Assembly: GCA_963828555.1 (NCBI GenBank)
Contig: CAWHEL010000002.1
Location: forward strand, 1,860,001 to 1,924,000
DNA length: 64,000 nucleotides
From: JADJPO01 sp963828555
GTDB lineage: Bacteria; Actinomycetota; Actinomycetes; Actinomycetales; Kineosporiaceae
Direction: 5' to 3'
In this document: piece after piece, positions 1-8,814 of the stretch
How positions within the stretch are numbered: the stretch's first letter is position 1
Layout: the number at the start of each line of letters is the position of its first letter
The notes under the pieces: model-generated
What the model saw: the letters and a program-made list of their open reading frames with translations, nothing else
Told to the model about the DNA's origin: nothing
The model's database searches: none
Position numbers and translations under genes: made by a program

Positions 1-1
1 T

Positions 2-385
2 GACGACCGGCGCGACCTGGCCCTGATCTGCGTGGTCGAGGAGCCCAAGGACGTCGTGGCGATCGAGAAGACCCGCGAGTTCCGGGGGCGGTACCACGTG
101 CTCGGCGGCGCGATCAGCCCGATCGAGGGCGTCGGCCCCGACGACCTGCGCATCCGTGAGCTGCTCACCCGGCTGGCGGACGGCGTGGTGACCGAGATCA
201 TCCTGGCCACCGACCCGAACCTCGAGGGCGAGGCCACGGCCACCTACCTGGCCCGTCTGCTCAAGCCGATGGGCCTGCGGGTGACCCGGCTGGCGTCGGG
301 GCTGCCGGTGGGCGGCGACCTGGAGTACGCCGATGAGCTGACCTTGGGCCGTGCGTTCGAGGGCAGGAGGCTGCTCGATGTATGA
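2..385 (+). CDS. recR: Recombination mediator RecR, C-terminal part (5' end outside window)
   Basis: RecR loads RecA at gaps with RecO. Only the C-terminal Toprim half is present; the frame is open from the left edge. Visible signatures are CVVEEPKD, then VLGGAISPIEGVGP, then the acidic Toprim motif ATDPNLEGEATATYL, ending at a TGA. The N-terminal HhH and zinc finger must lie upstream. The next gene is a DUF5063 gene, as in many actinobacteria (dnaX-ybaB-recR-DUF5063-lysC). An internal ATG/GTG is not the real start. Confidence 0.95.
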   Translation, partial: DDRRDLALICVVEEPKDVVAIEKTREFRGRYHVLGGAISPIEGVGPDDLRIRELLTRLADGVVTEIILATDPNLEGEATATYLARLLKPMGLRVTRLASGLPVGGDLEYADELTLGRAFEGRRLLDV

Positions 386-410
386 CAACCATGTGGGGAC
401 GTGATCGGTG

Positions 411-1010
411 ATGACCAGCACCCGCAGTGACGTCCGGCCGAATGCCGAGGCGGTGGAGCTGCGCCGCCTCGCCGGTGAGACGGCGGGCGATGCGCAGACC
501 TACCTGCACGCGGTGACCGCGGTCGCCTCCGGCAACCAGCCCGACTCGGCGATCCCGGTGCTGATGCTGGCGGTGTCGCAGATCCTGCTCGCGGGGGCCC
601 GGCTGGGGGCGATCACGGATGTGGTTCCCAGCGAGCGGTTCGAGCCCGACGCAGGGCCTGATGCCGACATCGACCCGGTACGAGTGGGCCTGGCCAACCT
701 CTTCGACGGCGTCGACGAGTACGCCGACCTGGTCGACCCGCTGACCAGTGGCGAGGTCGTGCGCGGCGCACTGTCCGACGACCTGGCCGACATCGCCGCC
801 GACCTGGTGCACGGCCTGCGTCACTTCCAGGACGGCCGGGTCGACGAGGCCCTGTGGTGGTGGCAGTTCTCCTACCTGTCCACCTGGGGCCTGCGGGCGA
901 CCAGTGCGCTGCGCGTGCTGCAGTCGATGATCGGGCACCTGCGGCTAGACGTCGATGCCGACACCGTCGCCGACGCCGAGTTCGACGCCCTGCACCCCAA
1001 GGACGACTGA
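411..1010 (+). CDS. DUF5063 domain protein
   Basis: About 199 residues, predominantly helical, no membrane segment or signal peptide. I recognise the actinobacterial DUF5063 family by its position just after recR and by the helical C-terminal stretch with VDEALWWWQFSYLSTWG. Function unknown. A GGGGA at 395-399 serves either the GTG at 408 or the ATG at 411; ATG is preferred. It is 25 nt from the recR stop, so probably cotranscribed with it. The acidic C-terminus (DALHPKDD) precedes a convergent ABC permease gene. Confidence 0.8.
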   Translation: MTSTRSDVRPNAEAVELRRLAGETAGDAQTYLHAVTAVASGNQPDSAIPVLMLAVSQILLAGARLGAITDVVPSERFEPDAGPDADIDPVRVGLANLFDGVDEYADLVDPLTSGEVVRGALSDDLADIAADLVHGLRHFQDGRVDEALWWWQFSYLSTWGLRATSALRVLQSMIGHLRLDVDADTVADAEFDALHPKDD

Positions 1011-1028
1011 ACCGACCGGAGTCGGGGT

Positions 1029-2192
1029 TCAGGCCACCCGGGTGCCTCGGGGCAGCTTGCGTGCCGGCGCGTGCAGCCGGCGCACGGCGATCCCGGCGAA
1101 CAGTGCGCCGAGGAGCAGATCGGCGCCCAGTCCGAACGGCCAGGTCACGCCGAGCCGCTCCCGCTGGGCCGCCCGCTCCTTCTCGTGCTGGCTGCTGCCC
1201 CGGCCCGTGTCGTCGAAGCACCAGTCGCGCACTGGGTCCGGGCCGAGCCGGGCCTCGCGCACGCCCGTCCGGATGGCGGTCAGCGGGTCGTCGGTGAGGC
1301 TTCCGTCCAGGGGTTTGGGGGCGGCGTCCGCGAGGATCACGTACGGCGAGGCGGCGAGCAGCCACCACGAGCGTTCGCTGTGGAACACCGACATCTCCTG
1401 TGTCTCGGTGACGCAGTCCACCGTCGTGGTGCCGTTGTTGTCGTCGGTGTAGTCGGGCTGACGCACGCTCACCGTCTGCTGGGAGGTGACCAGTGGTACC
1501 GACACGGCGAACAGCAGGGGCAGGCCGAGCCCGAGGAAGATCACGCTCAGGTAGGTGAGCAGGGTCGAGGACGACGTGCGCGCCGCGATCGCCGACCAGC
1601 CCAGGCCGATCGCGCAGACCACGAGCAGGACCAGCGCCAGCAGGAGGAGCACCACCAGCAGTCGGGAGACCGGTGTGCCGCCCTCGAAGAACGCCCACAG
1701 GATGAACGGGGCTGCGCAGCCGAGCAGGGCCAGCGCCACGATCCAGGACGCGGCGAGCTTGCCCACCACGATCTGCAGCGGGGTGAGCAGCGTGGTCTGC
1801 AGCGTGGCCAGGATCCCGGCCGAGCGGTCGCCGTTGATGCTGGTCGAGGAGAGCGCCGGCACCACCAGCGCGCCGAGTGAGAGCACCAGGAAGACGATGA
1901 TCCCGAAGACCATCCGGCCGGCCTGGGCGTGCACCCGGGCGGCGTCGGCGGTGTTCGCGAACTCCCCGTCCACCGTGTAGGACTTGAACACCGCCCACCG
2001 GATCAAGGTCGTGAGCAGCCCGAGCAACGCCGTCCACACGATCAGCACGGCGACCCAGCGGCTGGAGCGCACCCGCTGTCGCAGCTCGAGCCGGGCCACG
2101 GTGACCACACCGGAGAGGAAGTTCTCCCGCCCGGGCCCGGCGCTGCCGTCCGGCGTACCGGAACGGGCATCGTGGAGGATCTCGGCGGTCAT
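1029..2192 (-). CDS. ABC transporter permease (ABC-2 type)
   Basis: 387 residues. After a cytosolic N-terminus there is a first membrane helix (VAVLIVWTALLGLLTTLI), a long extracytoplasmic stretch, then several hydrophobic helices including two very leucine-rich ones near the middle, a second large polar loop containing one Cys, and a final helix near the C-terminus (LGADLLLGALFAGIAV). This is the ABC-2/NatB-like permease layout. Its ATG overlaps the TGA of the ATPase gene by 4 nt, so the two are translationally coupled and form one exporter. Substrate cannot be read from the sequence. Confidence 0.85.
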   Translation of the reverse strand: MTAEILHDARSGTPDGSAGPGRENFLSGVVTVARLELRQRVRSSRWVAVLIVWTALLGLLTTLIRWAVFKSYTVDGEFANTADAARVHAQAGRMVFGIIVFLVLSLGALVVPALSSTSINGDRSAGILATLQTTLLTPLQIVVGKLAASWIVALALLGCAAPFILWAFFEGGTPVSRLLVVLLLLALVLLVVCAIGLGWSAIAARTSSSTLLTYLSVIFLGLGLPLLFAVSVPLVTSQQTVSVRQPDYTDDNNGTTTVDCVTETQEMSVFHSERSWWLLAASPYVILADAAPKPLDGSLTDDPLTAIRTGVREARLGPDPVRDWCFDDTGRGSSQHEKERAAQRERLGVTWPFGLGADLLLGALFAGIAVRRLHAPARKLPRGTRVA

Positions 2193-3136
2193 CGGCGCTC
2201 CTGGGTGAGGGAGAGATAGGCCTGTTCGAGCACTCCGGTGGCCGGGGTGAAGGCGAGCACCGGCACACCGTCACGGACCAGGTCGGCGAGCAGGGCGGCG
2301 GCCTCGGTGTCGGAGCCGATCGACACCTCGACCCCGTCCCGTTCGGTGGCCGCCTCAGGCAGGGTGAAGGCGACGGCGCGCGCGGCGAGGGCACGCAGCA
2401 GGGCGGCCTGATCGAGGGCTCGGATCCGCCACGGCCGGGCAGCGGTGACCTGGGTGCTCAACTGCTCGGTGGCCACGGTGCGGCCCTGAGCGATGATCAC
2501 CGCCCGGTCGGCCATCTCGTCGAGCTCGGAGAGCACGTGGCTGGAGACCAGCACGGCCTTTCCCGACGCCGCCAGCCGGCGCACGATCGTGCGCAGCTCC
2601 ACCCGCGAGCGCGGGTCCAGACCGGAGGCGGGCTCATCGAGCAGCAGCACGTCCGGGTCGTGCACCAGCGCGCGGGCCAGCCCGAGCCGCTGCTTCTGCC
2701 CGCGGGAGAGCACCTGGGTCGGGCGGTCGGCCAGGTCGTCCAGGTGCACCATGGCCAGCAGTTCCTCGATCCGGGACCGGGCCTTGGTGCGCGGGACGAA
2801 GTAGGCATCGGCGACCGTTTCCAGCACCTCACGGCAGGTGAGGGTCTCCCAGGTGCCGAACACATCCGGCATCCAGCCGGTGCGCCGGCGCACCTCACGG
2901 GCCTGGGCCACCGGGTCGAACCCGCCGATCCGCACCTCGCCGGCGTCCGGGACCAGCAGTGAGGCCAGCACCAGCAGCAGGGTGGTCTTGCCCGAACCGT
3001 TCGGACCGACCAGTGCGGTCACCTCACCGGCCGGGGCCTCGAGGTCGATGGAGTCCACGGCGACCACGTCGCCGAAGGTGCGCCGGACGCCGCGCGCCAC
3101 GATGCTGCTCGCCGCACCTGCCGAAGTGGGGGGCAT
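2189..3136 (-). CDS. ABC transporter ATP-binding protein
   Basis: 315 residues. Walker A GPNGSGKT, Q-loop region, signature LSRGQKQRLG, Walker B LLLDEPASGLD and switch His in VSSHVLSELD are all present. The C-terminal ~90 residues form the regulatory extension common in NatA/CcmA-type exporters. The start at MPPTSAG is set by a strong AGGAGG 4 nt upstream; the open frame extends much further but without a ribosome site or conservation. First gene of a two-gene exporter operon with the permease downstream. Confidence 0.92.
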   Translation of the reverse strand: MPPTSAGAASSIVARGVRRTFGDVVAVDSIDLEAPAGEVTALVGPNGSGKTTLLLVLASLLVPDAGEVRIGGFDPVAQAREVRRRTGWMPDVFGTWETLTCREVLETVADAYFVPRTKARSRIEELLAMVHLDDLADRPTQVLSRGQKQRLGLARALVHDPDVLLLDEPASGLDPRSRVELRTIVRRLAASGKAVLVSSHVLSELDEMADRAVIIAQGRTVATEQLSTQVTAARPWRIRALDQAALLRALAARAVAFTLPEAATERDGVEVSIGSDTEAAALLADLVRDGVPVLAFTPATGVLEQAYLSLTQERR

Positions 3137-3458
3137 GAAACCTCCTGGAGAACCGTGGACCCCTGACGTTGGCTCACGCCCTGCCCATACTGACGCACCG
3201 CTCGGACGACCGGTTGCCAGGACATCCTCGCGTTCCTCGGCCCGGGCAAGGGCACATCTCCACCCGATCTCCAGCCCGGACGGAGGTCTTACCTCCTGGG
3301 ACGCGTCGGTGATCCAGATCCTGGTTCGGGCCGGCGCCCGGTAGACTCCTGCCTCGGCATCCCTGCGCGCACGGCCCGAAACCAGTGCGCGCGAACCTGC
3401 CGGGCATGGCATGGTGGCCCCGCCCCGAGAAGCCGTCGAATCATCTGGAGAGACGTCC
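3137..3458 (+). promoter_or_regulatory. Divergent intergenic region with a candidate lysC promoter
   Basis: 322 nt between the ABC exporter (minus) and lysC (plus). A TAGACT hexamer at about 3342-3347 is a good actinobacterial -10 element for lysC and would give a leader of about 105 nt. No convincing -35 is seen. A small perfect inverted repeat, GGAGGT-CTT-ACCTCC, lies near 3284-3298 and could be an operator. No attenuator or riboswitch (for example a lysine aptamer) is recognisable. Confidence 0.35.
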
Positions 3459-4724
3459 GTGAGCCTGGTCGTGCAGAAGTACGGGGGATCCTCCGTCGCC
3501 GACGCAGAAGGCATCAAGCGCGTGGCCCAACGGGTGGTGGAGACCAAGAAGGCGGGCAACGACGTCGTCGTGATCGTCTCTGCGATGGGCGACACCACCG
3601 ATGACCTGCTCGATCTGGCCCGAGGGGTGACCCCCAGCCCGCCGCCGCGAGAGCTCGACATGCTGCTCACCGCGGGTGAGCGGATGTCCGCTGCTCTGCT
3701 CGCCATGGCGATCATGGACAAGGGTGTGACGGCTCGGTCGTTCACCGGCAGCCAGGCCGGGGTGATCACCACCGAGCAGCACGGCGACGCCCGGATCATC
3801 GACATCACCCCGAGCCGGATCTCCTCGGCCCTGGCCGAGGGCGACGTGGCGATCATCGCCGGGTTCCAGGGGGTCAGTCAGTCGACCAAGGACGTGACCA
3901 CCCTGGGCCGGGGCGCCTCGGACACCACCGCGGTGGCCCTGGCCGCGGCACTCGGTGCGGACGTCTGCGAGATCTACACCGACGTGGACGGCGTGTTCAC
4001 CGCCGACCCACGGATCGTGCCCACCGCGCGCCGGATCGAGACGATCTCCTACGAGGAGATGCTGGAGATGGCGGCGTCGGGGGCGAAGGTGCTGCACCTG
4101 CGGTGCGTGGAGTACGCGCGCCGGTTCGGGGTGAAGGTTCACGTCAGGTCCTCGTTCAGTCACCGCGAGGGCACCTGGGTCACCAACCAGCAGGGAGAGG
4201 CGATGGAAGACGCGATCATCTCTGGTGTCGCGCACGACCGCAGCGAGGCCAAGGTCACTGTGGTCGGTGTGCCGGACAAGCCGGGCAAGGCGGCCGCCAT
4301 CTTCAAGGCCGTCGCCGCTGCCGACGTCAACCTCGACATGATCGTGCAGAATGTCTCCGCGGCGGCAACGGGGCTGACCGACGTCTCGTTCACGCTGCCC
4401 AAGACCGACGGCAAGAAGGCGCTCAACGCGCTGACGGCGCACAAGGAGGTCGTCGGCTTCGACTCCCTGCAGTACGACGACCAGATCGGCAAGGTGTCGC
4501 TGATCGGTGCGGGGATGCGCACCCACCCCGGCGTGTCGGCACGGTTCTTCAACGCGCTGGCCACCACCGGGGTGAACATCGAGATGATCAGCACGTCCGA
4601 GATCCGGATCTCGGTGGTCACCCGCGCCGAGGATGTCGACACCGCAGTGCGCGCCGTTCACTCGGCCTTCGGCCTGGATGCCGATCAGATCGAAGCGGTC
4701 GTGTACGGAGGGACGGGACGATGA
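3459..4724 (+). CDS. lysC: Aspartate kinase (first step of Lys/Thr/Met/DAP synthesis)
   Basis: 421 residues. Phosphorylates aspartate, feeding lysine, threonine, methionine and the diaminopimelate needed for peptidoglycan. The N-terminal kinase motif VQKYGGSS, the substrate motif GRGASDTTAVALA and YTDVDGVFTADP are intact. Two C-terminal ACT domains start around residue 265. The GTG at 3459 follows GGAGAG with 5 nt spacing and places KYGG at the usual position; the longer upstream reading is not supported. It overlaps asd by ATGA. An internal start (see 4203) would yield the regulatory beta subunit. Confidence 0.97.
   Translation: MSLVVQKYGGSSVADAEGIKRVAQRVVETKKAGNDVVVIVSAMGDTTDDLLDLARGVTPSPPPRELDMLLTAGERMSAALLAMAIMDKGVTARSFTGSQAGVITTEQHGDARIIDITPSRISSALAEGDVAIIAGFQGVSQSTKDVTTLGRGASDTTAVALAAALGADVCEIYTDVDGVFTADPRIVPTARRIETISYEEMLEMAASGAKVLHLRCVEYARRFGVKVHVRSSFSHREGTWVTNQQGEAMEDAIISGVAHDRSEAKVTVVGVPDKPGKAAAIFKAVAAADVNLDMIVQNVSAAATGLTDVSFTLPKTDGKKALNALTAHKEVVGFDSLQYDDQIGKVSLIGAGMRTHPGVSARFFNALATTGVNIEMISTSEIRISVVTRAEDVDTAVRAVHSAFGLDADQIEAVVYGGTGR
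4203..4724 (+). other. Probable internal start giving the aspartokinase beta subunit
   Basis: Within lysC, an in-frame ATG at 4203 begins MEDAIISGVAHD and is preceded by GGGAGAGG at 4193-4200. Corynebacterial and Bacillus aspartokinases are alpha2beta2, with the beta chain made from an internal start at this same place, just before the ACT domains. The product would have about 173 residues and contain only the feedback-sensing domains. The start and ribosome site are seen; the beta subunit is inferred. Confidence 0.6.
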
Positions 4725-5797
4725 GCCGCAAACCCACTCTGGCCGTGGTCGGAGCCACCGGTGCCGTCGGCTCGGTGATGCTGAAGATCCTCTCCACCCG
4801 GGAGGATGTGTGGGGCGAGGTGCGGCTGATCGCCTCCGCCCGCTCGGCCGGCAAGCTGCTGAACTGCTGCGGCCGCCAGATCGAGGTCCTGGCCCTTGCT
4901 CCCGAGGTGTTCGACGGGGTCGACGTCGCCATGTTCGACGTGCCGGACGAGATCTCTGCCGAGTGGGCGCCGATTGCGGTGGCCCGCGGGGCGGTGGTGG
5001 TGGACAACTCCGGTGCGTTCCGGATGGACCCGCAGGTGCCGCTGGTGGTGCCCGAGGTGAACCCGGCCCAGGTGCGCAACCGGCCCAAGGGCATCATCGC
5101 CAACCCGAACTGCACCACGCTGACGATGATGGATGCGCTCGGCGCGCTACACCGTCAGTGGGGTCTGACCGAACTGGTGGTCTCCTCCTACCAGGCCGCC
5201 TCGGGCGCCGGGCAGCCGGGCGTGGACCGGCTCTACGACGAGCTCGAGGTGGTCGCCGGTGACCGGTCGCTCGGTCAGAGCGCGGGCGACGTCCGCCGCG
5301 CGATCGAGGCGAAGCTGGGCGACGAGGGGTCGCCGTTCCCGGCGCCACTGGCGCTGAACGTGATCCCGTGGGCCGGGTCGGCGAAGGACGACGGGTGGAC
5401 CAGCGAGGAGCTGAAGGTCCGCAACGAGTCACGCAAGATCCTCGGCATCCCGAGCCTGAAGGTGTCGGCTACCTGTGTGCGGGTGCCGGTGGTGACCACG
5501 CACTCCCTGGCCGTGCACGCGGTGTTCCAGAACCCGGTGACCGTTGCGGCGGCGATCCAGGCGCTGAACGACGCGCCCAGCGTGGTCGTGCTCGACGACC
5601 CGGACGAGAAGGAGTTCCCGACCCCCTCGGACGTCGTGGGCTCGGACCCGACCTTCGTCGGCCGGATCCGGCAGGCGCTGGACTTCCCGAACGCCTTGGA
5701 ACTGTTCGTCTGCGGCGACAACCTGCGCAAGGGTGCCGCCCTGAACACCGCCCAGATCGCCGAACTGGTGGCCACGGAGTTCACCGCCGATCGCTGA
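4721..5797 (+). CDS. asd: Aspartate-semialdehyde dehydrogenase
   Basis: 358 residues. Reduces aspartyl phosphate to the semialdehyde with NADPH. The N-terminal dinucleotide motif GATGAVGSVML, the catalytic Cys in NPNCTT, the SSYQAASGAGQ segment and the late RVPVVTTHS motif with the active-site His are all in place. The ATG overlaps the lysC TGA, so the pair is translationally coupled. The 3' end overlaps the convergent XRE gene by 17 nt. Confidence 0.97.
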   Translation: MSRKPTLAVVGATGAVGSVMLKILSTREDVWGEVRLIASARSAGKLLNCCGRQIEVLALAPEVFDGVDVAMFDVPDEISAEWAPIAVARGAVVVDNSGAFRMDPQVPLVVPEVNPAQVRNRPKGIIANPNCTTLTMMDALGALHRQWGLTELVVSSYQAASGAGQPGVDRLYDELEVVAGDRSLGQSAGDVRRAIEAKLGDEGSPFPAPLALNVIPWAGSAKDDGWTSEELKVRNESRKILGIPSLKVSATCVRVPVVTTHSLAVHAVFQNPVTVAAAIQALNDAPSVVVLDDPDEKEFPTPSDVVGSDPTFVGRIRQALDFPNALELFVCGDNLRKGAALNTAQIAELVATEFTADR

Positions 5798-6248
5798 CGT
5801 CGGGATCCTGGCCGAGAAGCAGGTCCCAAAAGCGCTTGGTGTGCGGGTACATGTAGGTCGGACGATCCACGGGGGCCGGCAGTGACTGCCGTCCCTGGCG
5901 CAGGGCCCGCATCTCACGCCGGAAGTACCGCCACCCCGGCTCGGGGAGGGACACCTCTCGGGGATACAGGTGCGCAGTGCTGTGGTCACGGTCCACGACG
6001 CACAGGCCCATGCCCAGCGCATGCAGCGCCGCCTCGGCCTGAGCGAGTGTGGCGGATCGTCCGTCCAGCTCCAGCCGGGCCAGGACGCTCTTGGACAGTC
6101 CGGCGCGCTCGGCCAAGGCGCGTTGGCTGAGGCCGAGGTCGCGTCGTCCGGCCCGCAGAGCTGCGCCCAGGCTCATGGAGGCCGGTGGCGGTGGGGACGC
6201 TGAGGGTGCTTCGCCAGTCGGATCGGGCACCGACGCATCCTGATCCAT
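5781..6248 (-). CDS. XRE-family helix-turn-helix regulator
   Basis: About 155 residues from the ATG reading MDQDASVP. A proline-rich leader is followed by a Cro/C1 domain (LGAALRAGRRDLGLSQRALA, then AGLSKSVLARLELDGRSATL). The C-terminal half, containing PREVSLPEPGWRYFRREMR and a final RFWDLLLGQDP, is conserved-looking but not a domain I can name. No toxin gene lies beside it. A later ATG at 6176 immediately before the HTH is possible. The longer frame up to 6350 would run through a perfect hairpin and is unlikely. Confidence 0.75.
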   Translation of the reverse strand: MDQDASVPDPTGEAPSASPPPPASMSLGAALRAGRRDLGLSQRALAERAGLSKSVLARLELDGRSATLAQAEAALHALGMGLCVVDRDHSTAHLYPREVSLPEPGWRYFRREMRALRQGRQSLPAPVDRPTYMYPHTKRFWDLLLGQDPDVSDRR

Positions 6249-6314
6249 GGCGATCGGATCTGCTCGCGGTGCTACCGGAGCTGTGGACAACGCTCTGCCA
6301 CCCCACCCTCCGCG

Positions 6315-6355
6315 GTGCTGTGCATTGCCCCTCAGGACGGGGCAATGCACAGCAC
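6315..6355 (-). terminator. Perfect 17-bp hairpin behind acr3
   Basis: Arms GTGCTGTGCATTGCCCC (6315-6331) and its exact complement (6339-6355) with a 7-nt loop. It lies 56 nt after the acr3 stop and 67 nt before the XRE start, on the shared strand. No U-tract follows, so it could be an intrinsic-like terminator for the arsenic operon or an operator for the XRE protein. Confidence 0.55.
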
Positions 6356-6410
6356 GCAGAACCTCGATGGTGCCGGGGACCGTTGCGCGTGCCCTGGCGG
6401 CCTGGCGCTG

Positions 6411-7490
6411 TCAGGTGTGGGGGAAGAAGGGGGGTGTGGTGGGTATCGGGAAGAGGCGGGAGCGGAGGGCCAGGCTCACGTAGACCAGGGCTACCAGGAC
6501 GGGGACCTCGATCAGGGGGCCGACGACGCCGGCCAGGGCCTGGCCCGAGGTGACCCCGAAGGTGGCGATGGCCACGGCGATGGCGAGCTCGAAGTTGTTG
6601 CCGGCCGCGGTGAAGGCGAGGGTCGTCGTCCGCTCGTAGCTCAGCCCGAGGGCGCGGCCGAGGGCGTAGGCGCCGGCCCACATGGTCGCGAAGTAGGCGA
6701 GTAGCGGCAGGGCGATCCGGGCCACATCCCACGGCCTGTTGGTGATCGCGTCGCCCTGCAGGGCGAACAGGATCACTACGGTGAACAGCAGCCCGTACAG
6801 CGCCACCGGCCCGATCCGGGGCAGGAAGCGACGCTCGTACCACTCACGTCCCTTGGCCTGCTCCCCGAACCGGCGGGTGAGGTAACCGGCCAGCAGGGGG
6901 ATGCCGAGGAACACCAGCACATTCCGCGCGATGTCCCAGGCAGAGATGTTCAGCTCGGCCCCGGACAGGTTCAGCCAGCGGGGCAGCGCCGTCAGGTAGA
7001 ACCAGCTGAGCAGGCCGAAGGCCACCACCTGGAACACCGAGTTCAGCGCCACGAGCACCGCAGCGGCCTCGCGATCGCCACCGGCCAGGTCGTTCCAGAT
7101 GATCACCATGGCGATGCAGCGGGCCAGGCCGACGATGATCAGGCCGGTGCGGTAGGCGGGCTGGTCGGGCAGGAACAACCAGGCCAGGGCGAACATCAGC
7201 GCTGGGCCGAGCACCCAGTTCAGCGCCAGCGACGGCACGAGCAGGCGTCGGTCGCGGGTCACCGTATCGAGCCGGTCGTAGCGCACCTTGGCCAGCACCG
7301 GGTACATCATCACCAGCAGCCCGATCGCGATCGGCAGCGAGATGCCCCCGATCTGCACGGCGTCCAGCGCCTCGTTCAGCCCAGGCACCCCACGGCCGAG
7401 CAGCAGCCCGGCCAGCATCGCCGCACCGATCCACAACGGCAGGAACCGGTCCAGCCGCGAGAGCCGGTCGACGACATGGATCTGACTCAC
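6411..7490 (-). CDS. acr3: Arsenite efflux transporter, ACR3 family
   Basis: 359 residues with about ten membrane helices, the usual ACR3 size. The conserved transport Cys in GLARCIAMVIIWNDL and the Glu in AGNNFELAIAVAIA are both present. Exports arsenite (and perhaps antimonite) across the cytoplasmic membrane. Its ATG overlaps the arsM stop by 4 nt, making a coupled arsM-acr3 operon divergent from arsR. Confidence 0.93.
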   Translation of the reverse strand: MSQIHVVDRLSRLDRFLPLWIGAAMLAGLLLGRGVPGLNEALDAVQIGGISLPIAIGLLVMMYPVLAKVRYDRLDTVTRDRRLLVPSLALNWVLGPALMFALAWLFLPDQPAYRTGLIIVGLARCIAMVIIWNDLAGGDREAAAVLVALNSVFQVVAFGLLSWFYLTALPRWLNLSGAELNISAWDIARNVLVFLGIPLLAGYLTRRFGEQAKGREWYERRFLPRIGPVALYGLLFTVVILFALQGDAITNRPWDVARIALPLLAYFATMWAGAYALGRALGLSYERTTTLAFTAAGNNFELAIAVAIATFGVTSGQALAGVVGPLIEVPVLVALVYVSLALRSRLFPIPTTPPFFPHT

Positions 7491-8368
7491 TCCGCCTCCA
7501 GCGGTTTGCGCGCCCGGATGAATGCGCTGGCCACGGCGCCGTCCAGCGCCTCGATGATGCTATCGAGGTCCGTGCCGTCAGGAATCTCCTGCGCCGGAAT
7601 GCAATCCGCCAGCTCGGCGATCTCCGACCGGTCGTAGCGCCGGGTCACCTCGACCTCGGCGTCGGTGTATCCGGCCGCGGTGAGCCGCGCGACGTAGTCG
7701 GTATCGAGCAGGGCACCGGCCACGCAGCCTGTCCACAGGGTCATGGCGGTCTGGGCGATCTCCGGCAGTTCGCGCAGCAGCACGATGTCGGCGACGGCGA
7801 ACCGTCCGCCCGGCTTGGTCACCCGGAACGCCTCGGCCAGCACGGCGTCCTTGTCTCCGGACAGGTTGATCACACAGTTGGAGATGACCACGTCGACCAG
7901 GTTGTCGCGCAGCGGGATGTCCTCGATGGTGCCGCGCAGGAACTCGGCGTTGGTCACGCCCGCCTCGCTCTGGTTGCGCCGGGCCAGATCGAGCATCTCG
8001 GTGGTCATGTCAAGGCCGTAGGCGGTGCCGGTGGGGCCGACGCGGCGGGCCGAGAGCAGGACGTCGAGGCCCCCGCCGGAGCCGAGGTCGAGCACGGTCT
8101 CGCCCGGGGTCAGATCGGCGAGCAGGGTCGGGTTGCCACAGCCGAGGGACGCCGCGAGGGCCGTCGCCGAGGTCTGTTCGGCGTCCTCGGAGTAGAGGTC
8201 GCGGGTGATCGGGTCCTTGGACGAGGGTGCGGACGAGGAGACGTCGCTCTCCCCGGTGCTGCAGCATTCCGGCCCGCAGCAGCTGGCACCGCCGCCGGCG
8301 GTCACCTGCAGGGCGGCCTTGGCGTAGTGGTCGCGGACGGCCTCACGGATCTCGTCGGTACTGGTCAC
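7487..8368 (-). CDS. arsM: Arsenite S-adenosylmethionine methyltransferase
   Basis: 293 residues. Methylates As(III) using SAM. The SAM motif LDLGSGGGLDVLLSA is clear; the cysteines expected to bind arsenic appear in SLGCGNP, SNCVINL and TGCVAGAL, with an additional Cys-rich N-terminal patch (ASCCGPECC). GTG start with GAGGAG about 9 nt upstream. First gene of the operon facing arsR. Confidence 0.93.
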   Translation of the reverse strand: MTSTDEIREAVRDHYAKAALQVTAGGGASCCGPECCSTGESDVSSSAPSSKDPITRDLYSEDAEQTSATALAASLGCGNPTLLADLTPGETVLDLGSGGGLDVLLSARRVGPTGTAYGLDMTTEMLDLARRNQSEAGVTNAEFLRGTIEDIPLRDNLVDVVISNCVINLSGDKDAVLAEAFRVTKPGGRFAVADIVLLRELPEIAQTAMTLWTGCVAGALLDTDYVARLTAAGYTDAEVEVTRRYDRSEIAELADCIPAQEIPDGTDLDSIIEALDGAVASAFIRARKPLEAE

Positions 8369-8388
8369 GGGGGATCACTCCTCGATTG

Positions 8389-8406
8389 ATTAGACGAACA
8401 TCTAAG
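8389..8406. promoter_or_regulatory. Candidate ArsR operator between arsM and arsR
   Basis: TTAGACG-AA-CATCTAA, an imperfect 7-2-7 inverted repeat with one mismatch, sits in the AT-richer 84-nt gap between the divergent arsM and arsR starts. ArsR-family operators are short dyads of this kind. The position is 21 nt from the arsM start and 47 nt from arsR, suitable for repressing arsM-acr3 and for autoregulation. Confidence 0.5.
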
Positions 8407-8452
8407 TAGCAATACCTTGCCTGACTGAATCGATGACTGTCAAGATAGACCT

Positions 8453-8803
8453 ATGTCGAATCAGCCTGGGGTCGCCGTCCCCCTCTCGGTGCTCGGGTGC
8501 TGCCCCTCCCTGGCCGTGAGTGCGTTGGGCGACGAGCAGGCGGGTCTGATCGCGCCGATGTTCAAGGCGCTCGGCGACCCGGTGCGGCTCCGGCTGATGT
8601 CCATGATCGCCTCGCAGTCCGAGGCCTGCGTCTGCGACCTGACCGGCGAGTTCGCCCTCTCCGGGCCGACCATCTCCCACCACCTGAAGGTGCTGCGCGA
8701 GGCCGGTCTGATCGACGGCGAGCGCCGCGGCACCTGGGTGTACTACCGCGTGCGCCCCGCGGCACTCGACCAGCTTGCCGCCCTGCTCACCTCGCCCGCC
8801 TGA
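8453..8803 (+). CDS. arsR: ArsR-family arsenic-responsive repressor
   Basis: 116 residues with a winged helix (FKALGDPVRLRLMSMI, then GPTISHHLKVLREAGLI). Cys16-Cys17 near the N-terminus and Cys59/Cys61 in EACVCDL resemble the Cys15-Cys16-Cys55 arsenite site known for the Corynebacterium glutamicum ArsR rather than the E. coli type. Expected to release DNA when As(III) binds, derepressing arsM-acr3. Confidence 0.92.
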   Translation: MSNQPGVAVPLSVLGCCPSLAVSALGDEQAGLIAPMFKALGDPVRLRLMSMIASQSEACVCDLTGEFALSGPTISHHLKVLREAGLIDGERRGTWVYYRVRPAALDQLAALLTSPA

Positions 8804-8814
8804 GCTGCCCGGGG

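Noticed and set aside
613..2394. 593-residue minus-strand open frame across the ABC permease region
   Set aside because: Arg/Pro/Ala-rich shadow of the DUF5063 and ABC genes in a high-GC genome; no domain, no ribosome site.
5781..6350. Longer start of the XRE gene at 6350
   Set aside because: It would begin within the perfect hairpin and adds a non-conserved N-terminus with no ribosome site.
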